Assembly (NCBI GenBank): GCA_965249895.1
Contig: CBDFNC010000004.1
Span: 1,478,882 to 1,542,881 of the forward strand
Length of the DNA stretch: 64,000 nucleotides
Direction: 5' to 3'
DNA from: CBDFNC01 sp965249895
GTDB taxonomy: Bacteria; Pseudomonadota; Gammaproteobacteria; Enterobacterales; CBDFNC01
This document shows, piece by piece, positions 7,153-17,075 of this stretch. The stretch's first letter is position 1. Every line of letters begins with the position of its first letter. Both the position numbers and the translations under genes were made by a program. Under the pieces are notes generated by a model that was given only the letters and a program-made list of their open reading frames with translations, was not told the DNA's origin and ran no database searches.

Positions 7153-9825
7153 ATGTCAGTAGGTACAATCGCTGAACTAGATGCACTTGTGGCTCGCGTA
7201 AAAGTGGCTCAACAAGCGTTTTCCAACTATTCACAAGAGCAAGTCGACAAGATTTTCCGCGCCGCAGCCCTTGCGGCTTCTACTTCCCGTATTCCTCTGG
7301 CCCAAATGGCCGTCGAAGAATCTGGAATGGGTATCATCGAAGATAAAGTAACTAAAAACCACTTTGCCTCTGAATATATTTACAATAAATATAAAGATGA
7401 CAAGACCTGCGGCATTATCGATGAAGATGCGGAAATGGGCACCATTACTATCGCCGAGCCAACCGGTATTATCTGCGGAATAGTCCCAACCACTAACCCA
7501 ACGTCCACTGCAATTTTTAAAGCGTTGATCTCGCTTAAGACACGCAATGGTATTATTTTCTCGCCACACCCAAGAGCAAAAAACGCCACCAATACAGCAG
7601 CAAAAATTGTATTGGATGCCGCAGTCTCAGCAGGCGCACCAAAAGACATAATCGGCTGGATTGATCAACCTTCCGTTGAGCTGTCGAACGGCCTAATGAA
7701 GCATGAAGATATTAACCTTATCTTGGCCACTGGAGGACCGGGCATGGTAAAAGCGGCTTACTCTTCCGGTAAGCCTGCTATCGGTGTTGGCGCTGGCAAC
7801 ACACCCGTTGTGATTGACGAAACAGCCGACATTAAACGTGCCGTATCTTCCATTTTATTGTCGAAAACTTTCGACAATGGTGTTGTATGTGCTTCTGAGC
7901 AAGCCATCATAGTAGTTGATAGCATTTATGAGGCAGTAAAAGAACGTTTCACTACACACGGCGGTTACGTACTAAGTAAAGAAGAAGCGGATAAGGTCCG
8001 TAAAATCATCCTGATCAATGGCGCCATGAACCCGAAGATCGTCGGTCAGCCCGCCGTTAAGATTGCCGAGATGGCCGATGTTAAAGTACCTGCATACACC
8101 AAGATCCTTATCGGTGAAGGCCTGGAAGTACGCGAGGAAGACGAATTTGCCCATGAAAAACTGTCTCCGACTTTAGGTATGTTCCGCGCCAAAGACTTCA
8201 ACCATGCCGTTGAGCAAGCGGTTGTGATGGTAAATCTAGGGGGTATCGGTCACACATCAGCCCTTTATACAGACCAGGATCTTAACGAAGATCGTGTGAA
8301 GTACTTCGGCGACAAGATGAAAACAGCTCGTATTCTGATTAACACGCCAACCTCTCACGGTGGGATCGGCGACCTGTATAACTTTGCCCTGGCGCCTTCA
8401 CTGACACTGGGTTGTGGTTCATGGGGGGGTAACTCCATCTCTGAAAACGTAGGGCCTAAACACCTTATTAACAAGAAGACGGTAGCTAAAAGGGCAGAAA
8501 ATATGTTGTGGCACAAACTTCCCAAATCTATCTATTTCCGTCGCGGCTCACTGCCTATTGCAATGGATGACCTGGTGGGTAAAAAGCGTGCCTGTATCGT
8601 CACAGACCGCTTCTTATTTAACAACGGTTATTGCGACGACCTGATTAAGATCCTAAAAGAAAAAGGCATGGAAACTGAAGTTTTTTATGAAGTAGAAGCG
8701 GATCCAACTCTGAGCATAGTGAAAAAAGGCGCCGACTTGCTGAACCAGTTCCAGCCCGACGTAATCCTGGCTCTGGGCGGTGGCTCTCCAATGGATGCCG
8801 CCAAGATCATGTGGGTAATGTACGAGCATCCGGACGTGCACTTCGAAGACCTGGCAATGCGCTTTATGGATATCCGTAAGCGTATCTATAAGTTCCCTAA
8901 AATGGGTACTAAAGCCGAACTGGTTGCCATCACAACCACGTCTGGTACAGGTTCAGAAGTCACTCCGTTTGCCGTAGTAACCGATGACGAGACCGGGGCA
9001 AAATACCCAATCGCTGATTACGAGTTAACCCCGAATATGGCGGTGGTTGATGCCAACCTGGTAATGAACATGCCTAAATCTTTGTGTGCCTTCGGTGGTT
9101 ACGATGCAGTGACTCACGCCATGGAAGCCTATGTGTCAGTGCTTGCCAACGAATACTCTGACGGCCAGGCGCTGCAAGCGCTACAAATCCTGAAGGAATA
9201 CCTGCCAAGCTCCTATGAGAAAGGCGCCAAAGACCCGGTTGCTCGCGAAAAAGTGCATAATGCGGCAACCATCGCCGGCATCGCCTTTGCCAATGCCTTT
9301 CTGGGAGTGTGTCACTCAATGGCGCACAAACTAGGAGCAGAATTCCATATCCCTCACGGTTTGTCGAATGCACTGCTACTGACCAACGTAATTCGTTATA
9401 ACGCAACGGATATTCCAACCAAACAGGCCGCTTTCTCACAATATGACCGTCCTAAGGCACGTGCTCGTTATGCTGAGATTGCAGACCACTTAGGCTTCAG
9501 GGAAGGTAAAACTCAGGATAAGGTAGATGCACTACTAAACTGGTTGGAAGAGCTAAAAGTTCAGCTGGATATTCCTAAGTCTATCCGTGAAGCCGGAGTT
9601 CCTGAAGCTGATTTTCTGGCCAAGGTAGACCAAATAGCTGTGGATGCATTTGACGACCAATGTACGGGCGCAAACCCAAGATACCCATTGATCAGCGAAT
9701 TGAAGCAGGTATTACTGGACTCTTACTACGGCGTGGATTACAAAGAAGTATACGAGCGTGAAGAAGGGCAGGTAAAACCCGCAGCTATAAAGCAAACCGT
9801 GAAAAAGGAAGCTGTAAAAGCCTGA
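7153..9825 (+). CDS. adhE: bifunctional acetaldehyde-CoA/alcohol dehydrogenase
   Basis: An 890-residue fused enzyme of normal AdhE length. The N-terminal half (to about 440) is a CoA-acylating aldehyde dehydrogenase with its catalytic Cys in NGVVCASEQ. The C-terminal half (about 450-865) is an iron-type alcohol dehydrogenase with the NAD-binding GGGSPMDAAK and metal-site elements DAVTHAMEAY, CHSMAHKLG and PHGLSNALL. It reduces acetyl-CoA to ethanol through acetaldehyde, regenerating NAD+ in fermentation. In E. coli the enzyme forms spirosomes. A clear ribosome site (AGGAG) precedes the ATG, an FNR-like box lies upstream and a strong terminator follows, so it is a single-gene unit. Confidence 0.97.
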   Translation: MSVGTIAELDALVARVKVAQQAFSNYSQEQVDKIFRAAALAASTSRIPLAQMAVEESGMGIIEDKVTKNHFASEYIYNKYKDDKTCGIIDEDAEMGTITIAEPTGIICGIVPTTNPTSTAIFKALISLKTRNGIIFSPHPRAKNATNTAAKIVLDAAVSAGAPKDIIGWIDQPSVELSNGLMKHEDINLILATGGPGMVKAAYSSGKPAIGVGAGNTPVVIDETADIKRAVSSILLSKTFDNGVVCASEQAIIVVDSIYEAVKERFTTHGGYVLSKEEADKVRKIILINGAMNPKIVGQPAVKIAEMADVKVPAYTKILIGEGLEVREEDEFAHEKLSPTLGMFRAKDFNHAVEQAVVMVNLGGIGHTSALYTDQDLNEDRVKYFGDKMKTARILINTPTSHGGIGDLYNFALAPSLTLGCGSWGGNSISENVGPKHLINKKTVAKRAENMLWHKLPKSIYFRRGSLPIAMDDLVGKKRACIVTDRFLFNNGYCDDLIKILKEKGMETEVFYEVEADPTLSIVKKGADLLNQFQPDVILALGGGSPMDAAKIMWVMYEHPDVHFEDLAMRFMDIRKRIYKFPKMGTKAELVAITTTSGTGSEVTPFAVVTDDETGAKYPIADYELTPNMAVVDANLVMNMPKSLCAFGGYDAVTHAMEAYVSVLANEYSDGQALQALQILKEYLPSSYEKGAKDPVAREKVHNAATIAGIAFANAFLGVCHSMAHKLGAEFHIPHGLSNALLLTNVIRYNATDIPTKQAAFSQYDRPKARARYAEIADHLGFREGKTQDKVDALLNWLEELKVQLDIPKSIREAGVPEADFLAKVDQIAVDAFDDQCTGANPRYPLISELKQVLLDSYYGVDYKEVYEREEGQVKPAAIKQTVKKEAVKA

Positions 9826-9854
9826 CGCAGTAAACAATTGTAGAAATTAATATA

Positions 9855-9876
9855 GCCCGCAGTTAGCGGGCTTTTT
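9855..9876 (+). terminator. Rho-independent terminator of adhE
   Basis: GCCCGC-AGTTA-GCGGGC followed by TTTTTC, 30 bp after the adhE stop: a classic intrinsic terminator. Confidence 0.9.
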
Positions 9877-9933
9877 CTTTTTCACTTATAATTTTCTACA
9901 ATTTCTATATGAGCCAAGGACTTGATACTTTTT

Positions 9934-11181
9934 ATGGCACTCATCAATTTACCCCCAAACCAGTTAAAAAAAGGCCATTTTATTAATCTCCCGCTGGGGT
10001 GGAAAGATCACCCGTTTATGTTCAGTAGTTTCAAAATAAAAAGCGATGAGCAGCTAACCATTTTAAGATCCCTGGGACTCGCCACGGTCCAGGTCGATGA
10101 AGACAAATCCGATCTGCCCAAAACCGCTCCCATATCTCAGCCAGAGCCAGAGCCCGAGGTAAAGGCGGCCCCGGTTAAGCCTGCTGAAGTCTATGAAGAC
10201 CCCAAAGAGCTGGCGTCCAAACAAGCCAAGCGCGGGCAAAAACAGGCGGAAAAAGAATTCGCCAAGAACCTGGATGAATTTAAAGGGGCCTTAGGCAAAT
10301 TTAATTTAAGCCCGGATGAAGCCTATTTCGAAATCGCCCAGCAAGTAAGTAAAACCACCAAGCAGGTGTTTTCAACGGAAGAAAAACTGCCGGTACACAT
10401 GATAAGTTCCAACAGTGCCGGCGAGACTATCTTTTATCACGGTATGAATGTAGCTGTGCTGGGGTTACTGGTGGCAAAAGAGCTCGGATTTAGCGAAGAG
10501 GAATGCCACACGTTTACCCTGGGAGCCATGGTACATGATATGGGAGAACTCAGAGTTCCCACCCAAATTCGTCGCAAAAATACCCCCTTGTCCAAGGTGG
10601 AGCAAAACTACCTGGACATGCATACGACCTATGGTGTGGATGTGATTAAGAAAGCGGGGTCATTTCCGAAAAGCATAATGCCACTGATTGAAAATCATCA
10701 TGAACGCTTGGATGGCTCAGGTTACCCTAAAAAACTCAAAGGTGACCAAATAGATAAACTCACCCAATTACTATCCGTCGTCGATACCTTTGATAACTTG
10801 TGTTATCCGCTGCCTTTTCAGAAACCAGCTACTCCAAGAACAGCCATTGTAACCCTGTTTAAAAATGCCCCGGCCAGATATAACAAAACCTACCTGGAAG
10901 CCCTGGTTCAGGTTATGGGTATTTACCCGCCCGGCTCGCTGGTCACCTTAAGTGACGAAAATTATGGACTAGTGTTGGCGACCAACCCAGATAACTTGAT
11001 GAACCCTAAGGTAATCGCTTACCAAAAAGGGCAAAGGCCTGAGCGGGTGCCGGTTATCGATTTAGCGCAGGAAGATCTGGATATTACGGGTACAGTCACC
11101 GCGGACAAACTACCGGAGAAGGTCTATGAATTTTTCGACCCAAGCAGCAGGATCTGTTTTTTCTATGAGCTTCCCGTTTAA
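9934..11181 (+). CDS. HD-GYP cyclic-di-GMP phosphodiesterase
   Basis: About 415 residues. The N-terminal part (LPPNQLKKGHFINLPLGW) resembles the DUF3391 domain that precedes many HD-GYP domains. A Pro/Glu/Lys-rich linker follows, then an HD-GYP domain (about 160-330) with HD in GAMVHDMGELRVP and the GYP loop HHERLDGSGYP. Such proteins hydrolyse c-di-GMP to pGpG or GMP in the cytoplasm, lowering biofilm and raising motility programmes. I start at the ATG at 9934, because the TTG at 9922 lies one base after the AAGGA ribosome site. Its end overlaps the convergent mlc-like gene by four bases. It has no sensor or receiver domain. Confidence 0.88.
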   Translation: MALINLPPNQLKKGHFINLPLGWKDHPFMFSSFKIKSDEQLTILRSLGLATVQVDEDKSDLPKTAPISQPEPEPEVKAAPVKPAEVYEDPKELASKQAKRGQKQAEKEFAKNLDEFKGALGKFNLSPDEAYFEIAQQVSKTTKQVFSTEEKLPVHMISSNSAGETIFYHGMNVAVLGLLVAKELGFSEEECHTFTLGAMVHDMGELRVPTQIRRKNTPLSKVEQNYLDMHTTYGVDVIKKAGSFPKSIMPLIENHHERLDGSGYPKKLKGDQIDKLTQLLSVVDTFDNLCYPLPFQKPATPRTAIVTLFKNAPARYNKTYLEALVQVMGIYPPGSLVTLSDENYGLVLATNPDNLMNPKVIAYQKGQRPERVPVIDLAQEDLDITGTVTADKLPEKVYEFFDPSSRICFFYELPV

Positions 11182-12398
11182 TGGCCTTTAACTATCGTGT
11201 CCAGTAACGTACCAGAATACAAGGCCTGCTTAATGATTGCGACACCTGGCAAAGTGGGCGTATCATAAAAGGTTGCCGCTTCGAGGGACAAATTATCCGT
11301 ATAGGATGACAGGCACTGGCGATCCAGCGAGGCTTTTAGCAGTGGGAAGATTATCCCTTTGGACGCAACTAACTCACCGCCAATCAGGATCTTTTCCGGG
11401 TTAAACAAGTTTACCGTCATTGCAATGACCTGGCCCAGGCTAGCCGCCAGTTCTTTTATCACTTCTTCCGCCAGAAAATCTCCTTGATTAGCCGCTTCAC
11501 AAATCGTTTGTATATTTGCTGTTTTATGACTGAGCTTGCTGGGGTAGCCCTTATCTAACAGTGTTTTAACTTTTTTTTCTACCGCCTGGTTGCTGGCGAT
11601 AGTTTCTACACAGCCATAATTTCCGCAATGACACTGTTTGCCAAAGGGGTCAATTTGAATATGGCCTATCTCGCCCATATTCTTGTTTTCCCCCAACAGC
11701 AGCTCGCCATTCACGATAATGCCAGCCCCGGTACCATGATGCACAAATATCAGTACCGAATCTTTACAGTTTTGACTGGCGCCAAAGTAATGCTCCGCCA
11801 GCGCCCAGGCGCGAATATCGTTGCTAATGTAAACTGGCAACTGCAAAGCCTGCTCCAGAAAGGCCCTGAACTCAAACTGGCGAATATCGAAATGCGGCAT
11901 TTGCTCAATTACGCCCTCATCTGGATCAATCAAGCCCGGCAGCGTAACCGCTACAGCAAATAAATGTTTGATCTGGCTTTTATGGGCTCGTTGAAATTTG
12001 ATCAGCTCTTGCACAAAACGCTGCGCGACCGCTTCTTGAGCGAGTTCTTCAAGAGTTATCCGAGATTGCGCTAGTAGCGCTCCGGAAATACAGTGTAAAC
12101 CAATCACCATATAGCCACGGCCAAGGCGCACCGATAAAAAGTGAAATGCATCGGATACCAAGTTAAGGGCAACCGCTCTGCGACCTTTACCTTCCTGGCC
12201 CAACATAGATTTTTCTTCGATTAACCCCGCAATCATCAGCTGGCGAGTGATCTTACTGATACTGGCAGGTGCCATCTGGTTGATATTGGCTATTTGAGTT
12301 CGAGAAATTGGGGCATGTTGATCAATAAACTGATAGAGAAGGCCTGTGTTTTTCTGTCTAACCTGATCAACATGAGTAATTTGTGTTGCTACTGCCAT
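11178..12398 (-). CDS. mlc: Mlc/NagC-type ROK-family repressor
   Basis: About 406 residues starting at the ATG 12398, which has GAGG four bases upstream. A longer in-frame extension to 12515 is possible but does not look like the family. The N-terminal winged HTH reads HVDQVRQKNTGLLYQFIDQHAPISRTQIA...APASISKITRQL, very like E. coli Mlc. The ROK domain carries the Zn-binding CHCGNYGCVE and the MVNLFNPEKILIGG stretch of Mlc/NagC. These proteins repress PTS and amino-sugar genes and are relieved by sugar phosphate or by membrane sequestration. It is convergent with the HD-GYP gene. Which sugar it senses is not shown, though the chitinase makes a NagC-like role plausible. Confidence 0.82.
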   Translation of the reverse strand: MAVATQITHVDQVRQKNTGLLYQFIDQHAPISRTQIANINQMAPASISKITRQLMIAGLIEEKSMLGQEGKGRRAVALNLVSDAFHFLSVRLGRGYMVIGLHCISGALLAQSRITLEELAQEAVAQRFVQELIKFQRAHKSQIKHLFAVAVTLPGLIDPDEGVIEQMPHFDIRQFEFRAFLEQALQLPVYISNDIRAWALAEHYFGASQNCKDSVLIFVHHGTGAGIIVNGELLLGENKNMGEIGHIQIDPFGKQCHCGNYGCVETIASNQAVEKKVKTLLDKGYPSKLSHKTANIQTICEAANQGDFLAEEVIKELAASLGQVIAMTVNLFNPEKILIGGELVASKGIIFPLLKASLDRQCLSSYTDNLSLEAATFYDTPTLPGVAIIKQALYSGTLLDTIVKGH

Positions 12399-12903
12399 AA
12401 ACCTCACCAAGGAAGAATAAAAATCAGGCTTTCCTTGCCACAAGTCCGTTTGCCGGACGCCATTAAAATAACATCTTAACGGAGAAGAGCTTAGGTGATT
12501 TTCCCGGGTGGTCAAATTAACTTCGATTTTACGGTTGATTTATAACCGTCATAGCCTTGTCTACAACCGATAAATAAAGCTTAATGTCACCCTGAACTGT
12601 ACTGGTTATCAGCACGAAATTTATAATAAAGTTTGATCAAGTTTGCACGCTTTTCGCCCAAAGCGGTTGTTCCAGCCACTGCGAAAGCTTCAAATTAGAA
12701 GAACACTTGCGCGATATTTTCTAATGGTATAGAAACATAAATACGACGATTAACCGGTGGCCAAATTAACTATGCCACTTCAACATCAATCACACATTTT
12801 CCCTAGGCTATTAGTGCAATAGCTATATATCGGAGTAGTATATCTGCCAATTGAGCACCTGACATTGACTTCTTCCTTACCTCCTCAACCGGCTAGGGCA
12901 AAG
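12399..12903. other. spacer with partial dispersed repeat
   Basis: No gene is supported between the divergent mlc-like and flippase genes. Bases 12622-12668 (AATAAAGTTTGATCAAG, then GTTTGCACGCTTTT) match part of a repeat found in fuller form near 44.2, 59.5 and 60.8 kb. Confidence 0.4.
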
Positions 12904-14175
12904 ATGAAAAATACCGCTATCGAACGTGTAAAGTCGGCTTTCATTGCTGGAATTTGGGCAACTCTCGCCAGTATCAGTCTAGGCTTCGGCTTTAAGGTCT
13001 GGCTAGCTCAATGGATGGCTAAAGAAGACTTAGCACTTTATCACACCACCATAGACATCATTTCACTGTCGCTGATACTGATGACAGGCTTTCGCTCTTC
13101 CATGGTCGTAAGCTACTCCCAAACACAAAATGACAAAGATATTACTAATATCTTTCGTTATAGCCTGCTCACTATGGTTTTACTGACTTGGGGGATCGTT
13201 TTACCTTATATCAAGCATCAGCTTCATATCGATGTCGAGTACTTTCATTTAGTCGGTATCATTTTGGGAATGGGGCTCAAAATCTACTTCGTCAACCAGA
13301 TCGCCATGTACCGTATGTATACCATTTCTAATAAGGTAACCTGGATGGAGCCCGTGGCTCAGATTTTTGTTTTCTTCATCTGTTTCTATCTCTTAGATCA
13401 AACAGCTATCGCCTCACTATTTTTTAGCATGATAATCTCTTCCACCGCCATGGCCGCTTTTATGTTTATAAGTCGGCGTAAACAGATAGCCACGACCCCT
13501 TTGGACTCCGTCAATATGGATTCTAGCCTGGTCAATTTCGTAAGAAAGAGTTTTACAGCTTCACTCGAAGCAGGTGCCAGCATCTTAATGGTCTATATAA
13601 CGGTACTGTTAACCATTGCGCACTTTAGCGTCGAGGAGCTCGGAGACTTTCAGGTCGTGATCAGGCCCATTATTACCTATTTAACTTTGCTCTTTGTCTT
13701 TCCAATCTATCGTTTCGTACTGCCCGAGCTAGCCCTAAGCGTTCGGCAGGCCGATTACTTGCAAGTAAAACAGATAAAGATCTGGGTCTATAAGCTAGCC
13801 ATCATTGTTGGCGTGAGCTTTTTTATCTCTATGCTCTTATTTAGCCATCATATAGTTAATTGGCTATTCCCGCCGCAATACGCAAAAGCAGCACCTGTGT
13901 TGATGCATTTTTCTATGTTCTTTATTTTTATGATACTCAACGCCTATCAACTCGCATTTATTAAAGCACATGGCTTATTTACTCAAAGCTTAATGATCAG
14001 GATTAGTGGTATTCTGGCCTTAATAAGCAGTTACTACTTCTACAGCAGAATTACCGATAATGTGGTGGCGGTAATATTATCCCTAGGCACAGGCTATCTA
14101 CTAATGTTTATCATTTCAGGTTTTTTAGAAAGGAAAATTTGTAAAAACCACTTGATATTAGCCAATAGCCAATAG
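12904..14175 (+). CDS. MATE/Wzx-like polysaccharide flippase family protein
   Basis: About 423 residues with roughly 12 hydrophobic segments spread along the length, ending in short basic tails, as in oligosaccharide flippases of the MOP superfamily (Wzx/MATE). Such proteins move lipid-linked glycans or other large molecules across the inner membrane. I start at ATG 12904 (MKNTAIERVK), which has AGGG six bases upstream. A TTG at 12865 would add 13 residues. No glycosyltransferase or capsule genes lie beside it, so the substrate cannot be named, and a drug exporter is possible. The last codons (ILANSQ) run directly into the 50-bp tandem repeat at the end of the RAYT element. Confidence 0.6.
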   Translation: MKNTAIERVKSAFIAGIWATLASISLGFGFKVWLAQWMAKEDLALYHTTIDIISLSLILMTGFRSSMVVSYSQTQNDKDITNIFRYSLLTMVLLTWGIVLPYIKHQLHIDVEYFHLVGIILGMGLKIYFVNQIAMYRMYTISNKVTWMEPVAQIFVFFICFYLLDQTAIASLFFSMIISSTAMAAFMFISRRKQIATTPLDSVNMDSSLVNFVRKSFTASLEAGASILMVYITVLLTIAHFSVEELGDFQVVIRPIITYLTLLFVFPIYRFVLPELALSVRQADYLQVKQIKIWVYKLAIIVGVSFFISMLLFSHHIVNWLFPPQYAKAAPVLMHFSMFFIFMILNAYQLAFIKAHGLFTQSLMIRISGILALISSYYFYSRITDNVVAVILSLGTGYLLMFIISGFLERKICKNHLILANSQ

Positions 14176-14270
14176 CCGGACATCCACCTTTTTCTGACCT
14201 CATATGAGCCAAAAAGTGGCAATAGCCGGACATCCACCTTTTTCTGACCTCATATGAGCCAAAAAGTGGC
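14171..14270. repeat. 50-bp perfect tandem duplication of the RAYT element end
   Basis: Positions 14171-14220 and 14221-14270 are identical. Each unit contains a hairpin (CCAC.TTTTT and AAAAAGTGG arms) and the sequence GGACATCC that forms the 3' end of the adjoining RAYT element. The first copy overlaps the flippase stop. Confidence 0.9.
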
Positions 14271-15514
14271 CACCATGCCATTTTTTAAGATGCCTCATCA
14301 ATAATTTTTACGACCTCAGGGAAAATAGCTAAAAGTCGTCAATACTAATGTGTTTACCTGTAGTTAGGGCATAGCTGGACTGGCGTAATGAATGATTAGC
14401 TGGTTGGGTTGTTTCGCGGGATTCTTGCGCTACCCAGATTGATAAAGCCTGTCACATGCCGAATGGCCTTTTATCCAGTGATGACCAACCTTGTGACTTA
14501 GTGCGGTTATTGCTTCCCAGGTGCCTGCAGCACTGCCAAATGAGCGACTAAAGTGCTGTACTGTCATTACCCAGGATTCATGCGGGATAAGCAGGTTGTC
14601 CAATAGCTTTGGTGTCTGTTCCGGTATGTAACCTGTTTTGTCTTCTCGGATAGCTCGGCCTGTCCAATCTGTGAGGTAAAGGTACTCTTTAAAGTCAAAG
14701 GGGATTTCTCTGTCCGTGTCATTTTTTGAGCGGTTAAAAGGCAACAAAAAATGGCTTCTTTCTGCTCCCAGGCCCGCGCACTGCTTATCATTCGCTGCCT
14801 TCCAGTCGCCAATTCGTTCATGGATTGAGGTAAATTCCTCTTCTTCCACGGAATCACACAAGCCAGCCCTGATTGGGTTTAAATCCACATAAACCATACA
14901 GGCCAATAATGCCGTCTCGTCCATCAGTGCCTGGCTTCTAAATCTGCCTTCCCAAAACCGCCCTTTGCATTTATCTTCCTTGTTTGCTTCCCTGGCGATG
15001 TGTTCATTCAGGCAACGCATAAACCAACTGATATCCCCTAACCGCTCACGCCAAATATTCACCAGTTTCCTGGCCGCATCAACTTCAGCTTCACTTTTTG
15101 TTTGCCCGGATTGCCAACGTGCAACCAGCACATGAATGGCAAACAACTTACCCCACCGTTCGATAACAGCCTCATCAGAAAGCTGTTTATTTCCCGCTAA
15201 ATCAACCCGTAAGATGACATGGTAATGGTTGCTCATAACAGCGTAGGCACAGGCGTCTATCGAGAATAAACCGGCAAGAAAGCGGATCCGGTTTACTACC
15301 CAGGGTTTTCTATGTTCATACGAACGATGAGCGTATTTGTCATATCCGCATAAGAAAGCTCGACGCACACAACGAGCAACGCAATGGTAATAAGGAGTGA
15401 TTTCAGGATGGATTAGGCGTAACCTGGCAACAGTCATAGAAACTCCGACTCACAACAGCCTTAACCTAAGTATGAGTCGGGCCTGAAAGGTGCGCAAGAT
15501 GGTGGGTGTCCCAG
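14226..15514 (-). mobile_element. RAYT (IS200-like) element, copy 1
   Basis: About 1.29 kb, shared with the copy at 54721-56012. The transposase-proximal end reads CTGGGACACCCACC followed by a CCGACTCA/TGAGTCGG hairpin. The far end is a CCAC.TTTTT/AAAAAGTGG hairpin ending GGATGTCC. Both copies have GTAAC immediately outside the CTGGG end, which could be a target or part of the element. Confidence 0.75.
14430..15437 (-). CDS. REP-associated/IS200-like transposase (RAYT), copy 1
   Basis: A 335-residue Y1/HUH-family transposase. The HUH motif is in SNHYHVIL (His71, His73), the YHCVARCVRRAFLCG start is typical, and GRFWEGRF plus YVDLNPIRAGL are family signatures. The helix that normally holds the catalytic Tyr reads MRCLNEHIAREANK with no Tyr, so the active-site arrangement is unclear. 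It is nearly identical to the protein at 54798-55805, and most differences lie in the last third, so both copies look recent. RAYTs act on small hairpin repeats; candidate hairpins with the same GGGACACCC core occur four times nearby. Confidence 0.85.
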   Translation of the reverse strand: MTVARLRLIHPEITPYYHCVARCVRRAFLCGYDKYAHRSYEHRKPWVVNRIRFLAGLFSIDACAYAVMSNHYHVILRVDLAGNKQLSDEAVIERWGKLFAIHVLVARWQSGQTKSEAEVDAARKLVNIWRERLGDISWFMRCLNEHIAREANKEDKCKGRFWEGRFRSQALMDETALLACMVYVDLNPIRAGLCDSVEEEEFTSIHERIGDWKAANDKQCAGLGAERSHFLLPFNRSKNDTDREIPFDFKEYLYLTDWTGRAIREDKTGYIPEQTPKLLDNLLIPHESWVMTVQHFSRSFGSAAGTWEAITALSHKVGHHWIKGHSACDRLYQSG

Positions 15515-15712
15515 TTACCCATATTAATAATCAATCACTTGAACTAAAACAATATCGTAGGCGTCCAGATTATTGTTCCAGACTTTAAGCCATGATGGCA
15601 GCTTGATTATTGCGTTTAAATACACTTACCATCCGAGTGAGTAAACCGCTTTGGCTGCTGGTAGAAGCAAAATCAAGTAGCACTATACTTACAGAATCCC
15701 TTCTTTTCTAAC

Positions 15713-16504
15713 ATGAACGCAGATATGCCCAGAGTATCACCCTATAGGTTTGTGACCAGTCTGATTTTTATACTCCTGATAGTGACTTCGCACTTGGGTG
15801 CAAGTGAGTCAGAGGAACCTATTCTGATCTCCAGAGGAGATGGCGCGTACCCTCCATACGAAATGTTTGTGGATAATAAATTAACGGGCACCCACATTGA
15901 ACTCATTAGGGCCACTGCATCCAGGTTGGGTAAAAAAGTGACATTTATCACCGTCCCTTGGAAGAGAGCACTTTCATTGGTGCGTCTGGGAGAAGTGGAC
16001 GCGCTTTCTTATGTTGGAACATCGGAGGTGCGCAAAAAATTTATCCACTTTTTAGAAGGAAACCTGCTTACTACGGTTAAAATTGGGTTTATCGTGCACG
16101 AGGCTCGTAAAGATGAAATTAAATACGCTGGAGACCTGAAAAACCTGACGCCATACAAAATAGGAGAGTTGCGGGGATTTTACTATGAACGAGAGTTTGA
16201 GGAGGCACAATACCTGGACAAGCAGGAATTTGGCTCAATAGATAAAATTCTTTTATTGTTGCGACGTCAGCGTCTGGACCTGGGGATTTTTGAGGTCGGT
16301 CATCACAATTATAGAATTGAGAATGGAGAGCCGTTAACGGATTTTGTTTTTCTTAAACCTTTGCTGAATTATCGAAAAGTTTATCTGGGGTTTTCGAAAG
16401 TAAGAAAACACAAAAAATTAGCAGAGGAGTTTGCTGAGACCATGTCGGCGTTCAAAATGACAAACGAGTATAGAGAAATATTAAAGAAGTATGGACTTAA
16501 CTGA
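15713..16504 (+). CDS. periplasmic solute-binding protein, family 3-like
   Basis: 263 residues with a signal peptide (hydrophobic segment about 13-27, cleavage likely near HLGASES). The mature part resembles extracellular solute-binding proteins of the polar amino-acid class: YPPYEMF...GTHIELIRATASRLGKKVTFITVPWKRALSLVRLGEVDA, then a second lobe ending in EYREILKKYG. These proteins bind a small molecule in the periplasm. No permease or ATPase lies beside it, so it may be an orphan sensor or binder. The start is the first ATG, and no strong ribosome site is seen. Its 3' two-thirds are duplicated at 17715-18152. Confidence 0.75.
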   Translation: MNADMPRVSPYRFVTSLIFILLIVTSHLGASESEEPILISRGDGAYPPYEMFVDNKLTGTHIELIRATASRLGKKVTFITVPWKRALSLVRLGEVDALSYVGTSEVRKKFIHFLEGNLLTTVKIGFIVHEARKDEIKYAGDLKNLTPYKIGELRGFYYEREFEEAQYLDKQEFGSIDKILLLLRRQRLDLGIFEVGHHNYRIENGEPLTDFVFLKPLLNYRKVYLGFSKVRKHKKLAEEFAETMSAFKMTNEYREILKKYGLN

Positions 16505-16655
16505 GCTTATTGGGCAGGTTTAAATCATGGTTAGATAACAGAGCCGATGCTTGCTTCACCTTTATTAACGCTACCTTATTACGACTGAGTGAGCGTCCGA
16601 GAAATACTCCTAACGAGTGCCCGTCCTGAAACTCGTGTCTTTAATTTCTAGAAAA

Positions 16656-16785
16656 TATCTGGACATCCACTTTTTTCTGGCCTCATTTAAGCCAAAAAGT
16701 GGCCATCATGCCATTTTTTTAAGATGCCACGTCAATAACTTTTACGGCCTCAGGGAAAATAGCGAAAAATCGTCAATACCAACAA
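16656..16785. repeat. solitary RAYT-element end, copy A
   Basis: About 130 bp matching the far end of the RAYT elements: GGACATCCAC, the CCACTTTTT/AAAAAGTGG hairpin, then CAATAACTTTTACGGCCTCAG. No transposase gene is attached, so it is a relic or a non-autonomous end. Confidence 0.8.
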
Positions 16786-17075
16786 AAAGCTGTGAAAATG
16801 AGGACAGCCACAATCACAATGGTAGGTACCCTGCACTCATGACTTGACCGAACAACCAAGCTCACTCGTTGCCCAAACAAGACGTTTAGGTAATTAAAAG
16901 CTCAAAGCTATTTTGCAAGATTTTTTCTAATGGGAATGCCGGTCTACAAACCGTGGGGAACTCGAGGCAATAACGCCGCCTAAATTGGTTGGAAAACAGT
17001 CGGATAAAATAAGCGAGAAACGAGCAATAACCAACTATATCGAGCCTTCTTATAAGCCCTGCTATGTGTTCCTCG

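Noticed and set aside
9922..9933. TTG start for the HD-GYP gene
   Set aside because: It lies one base from the AAGGA ribosome site, too close; the ATG at 9934 fits better.
16617..16847. 76-codon frame, also at 18265-18495
   Set aside because: Lies across the non-coding RAYT end hairpin and is duplicated only because the block is duplicated.
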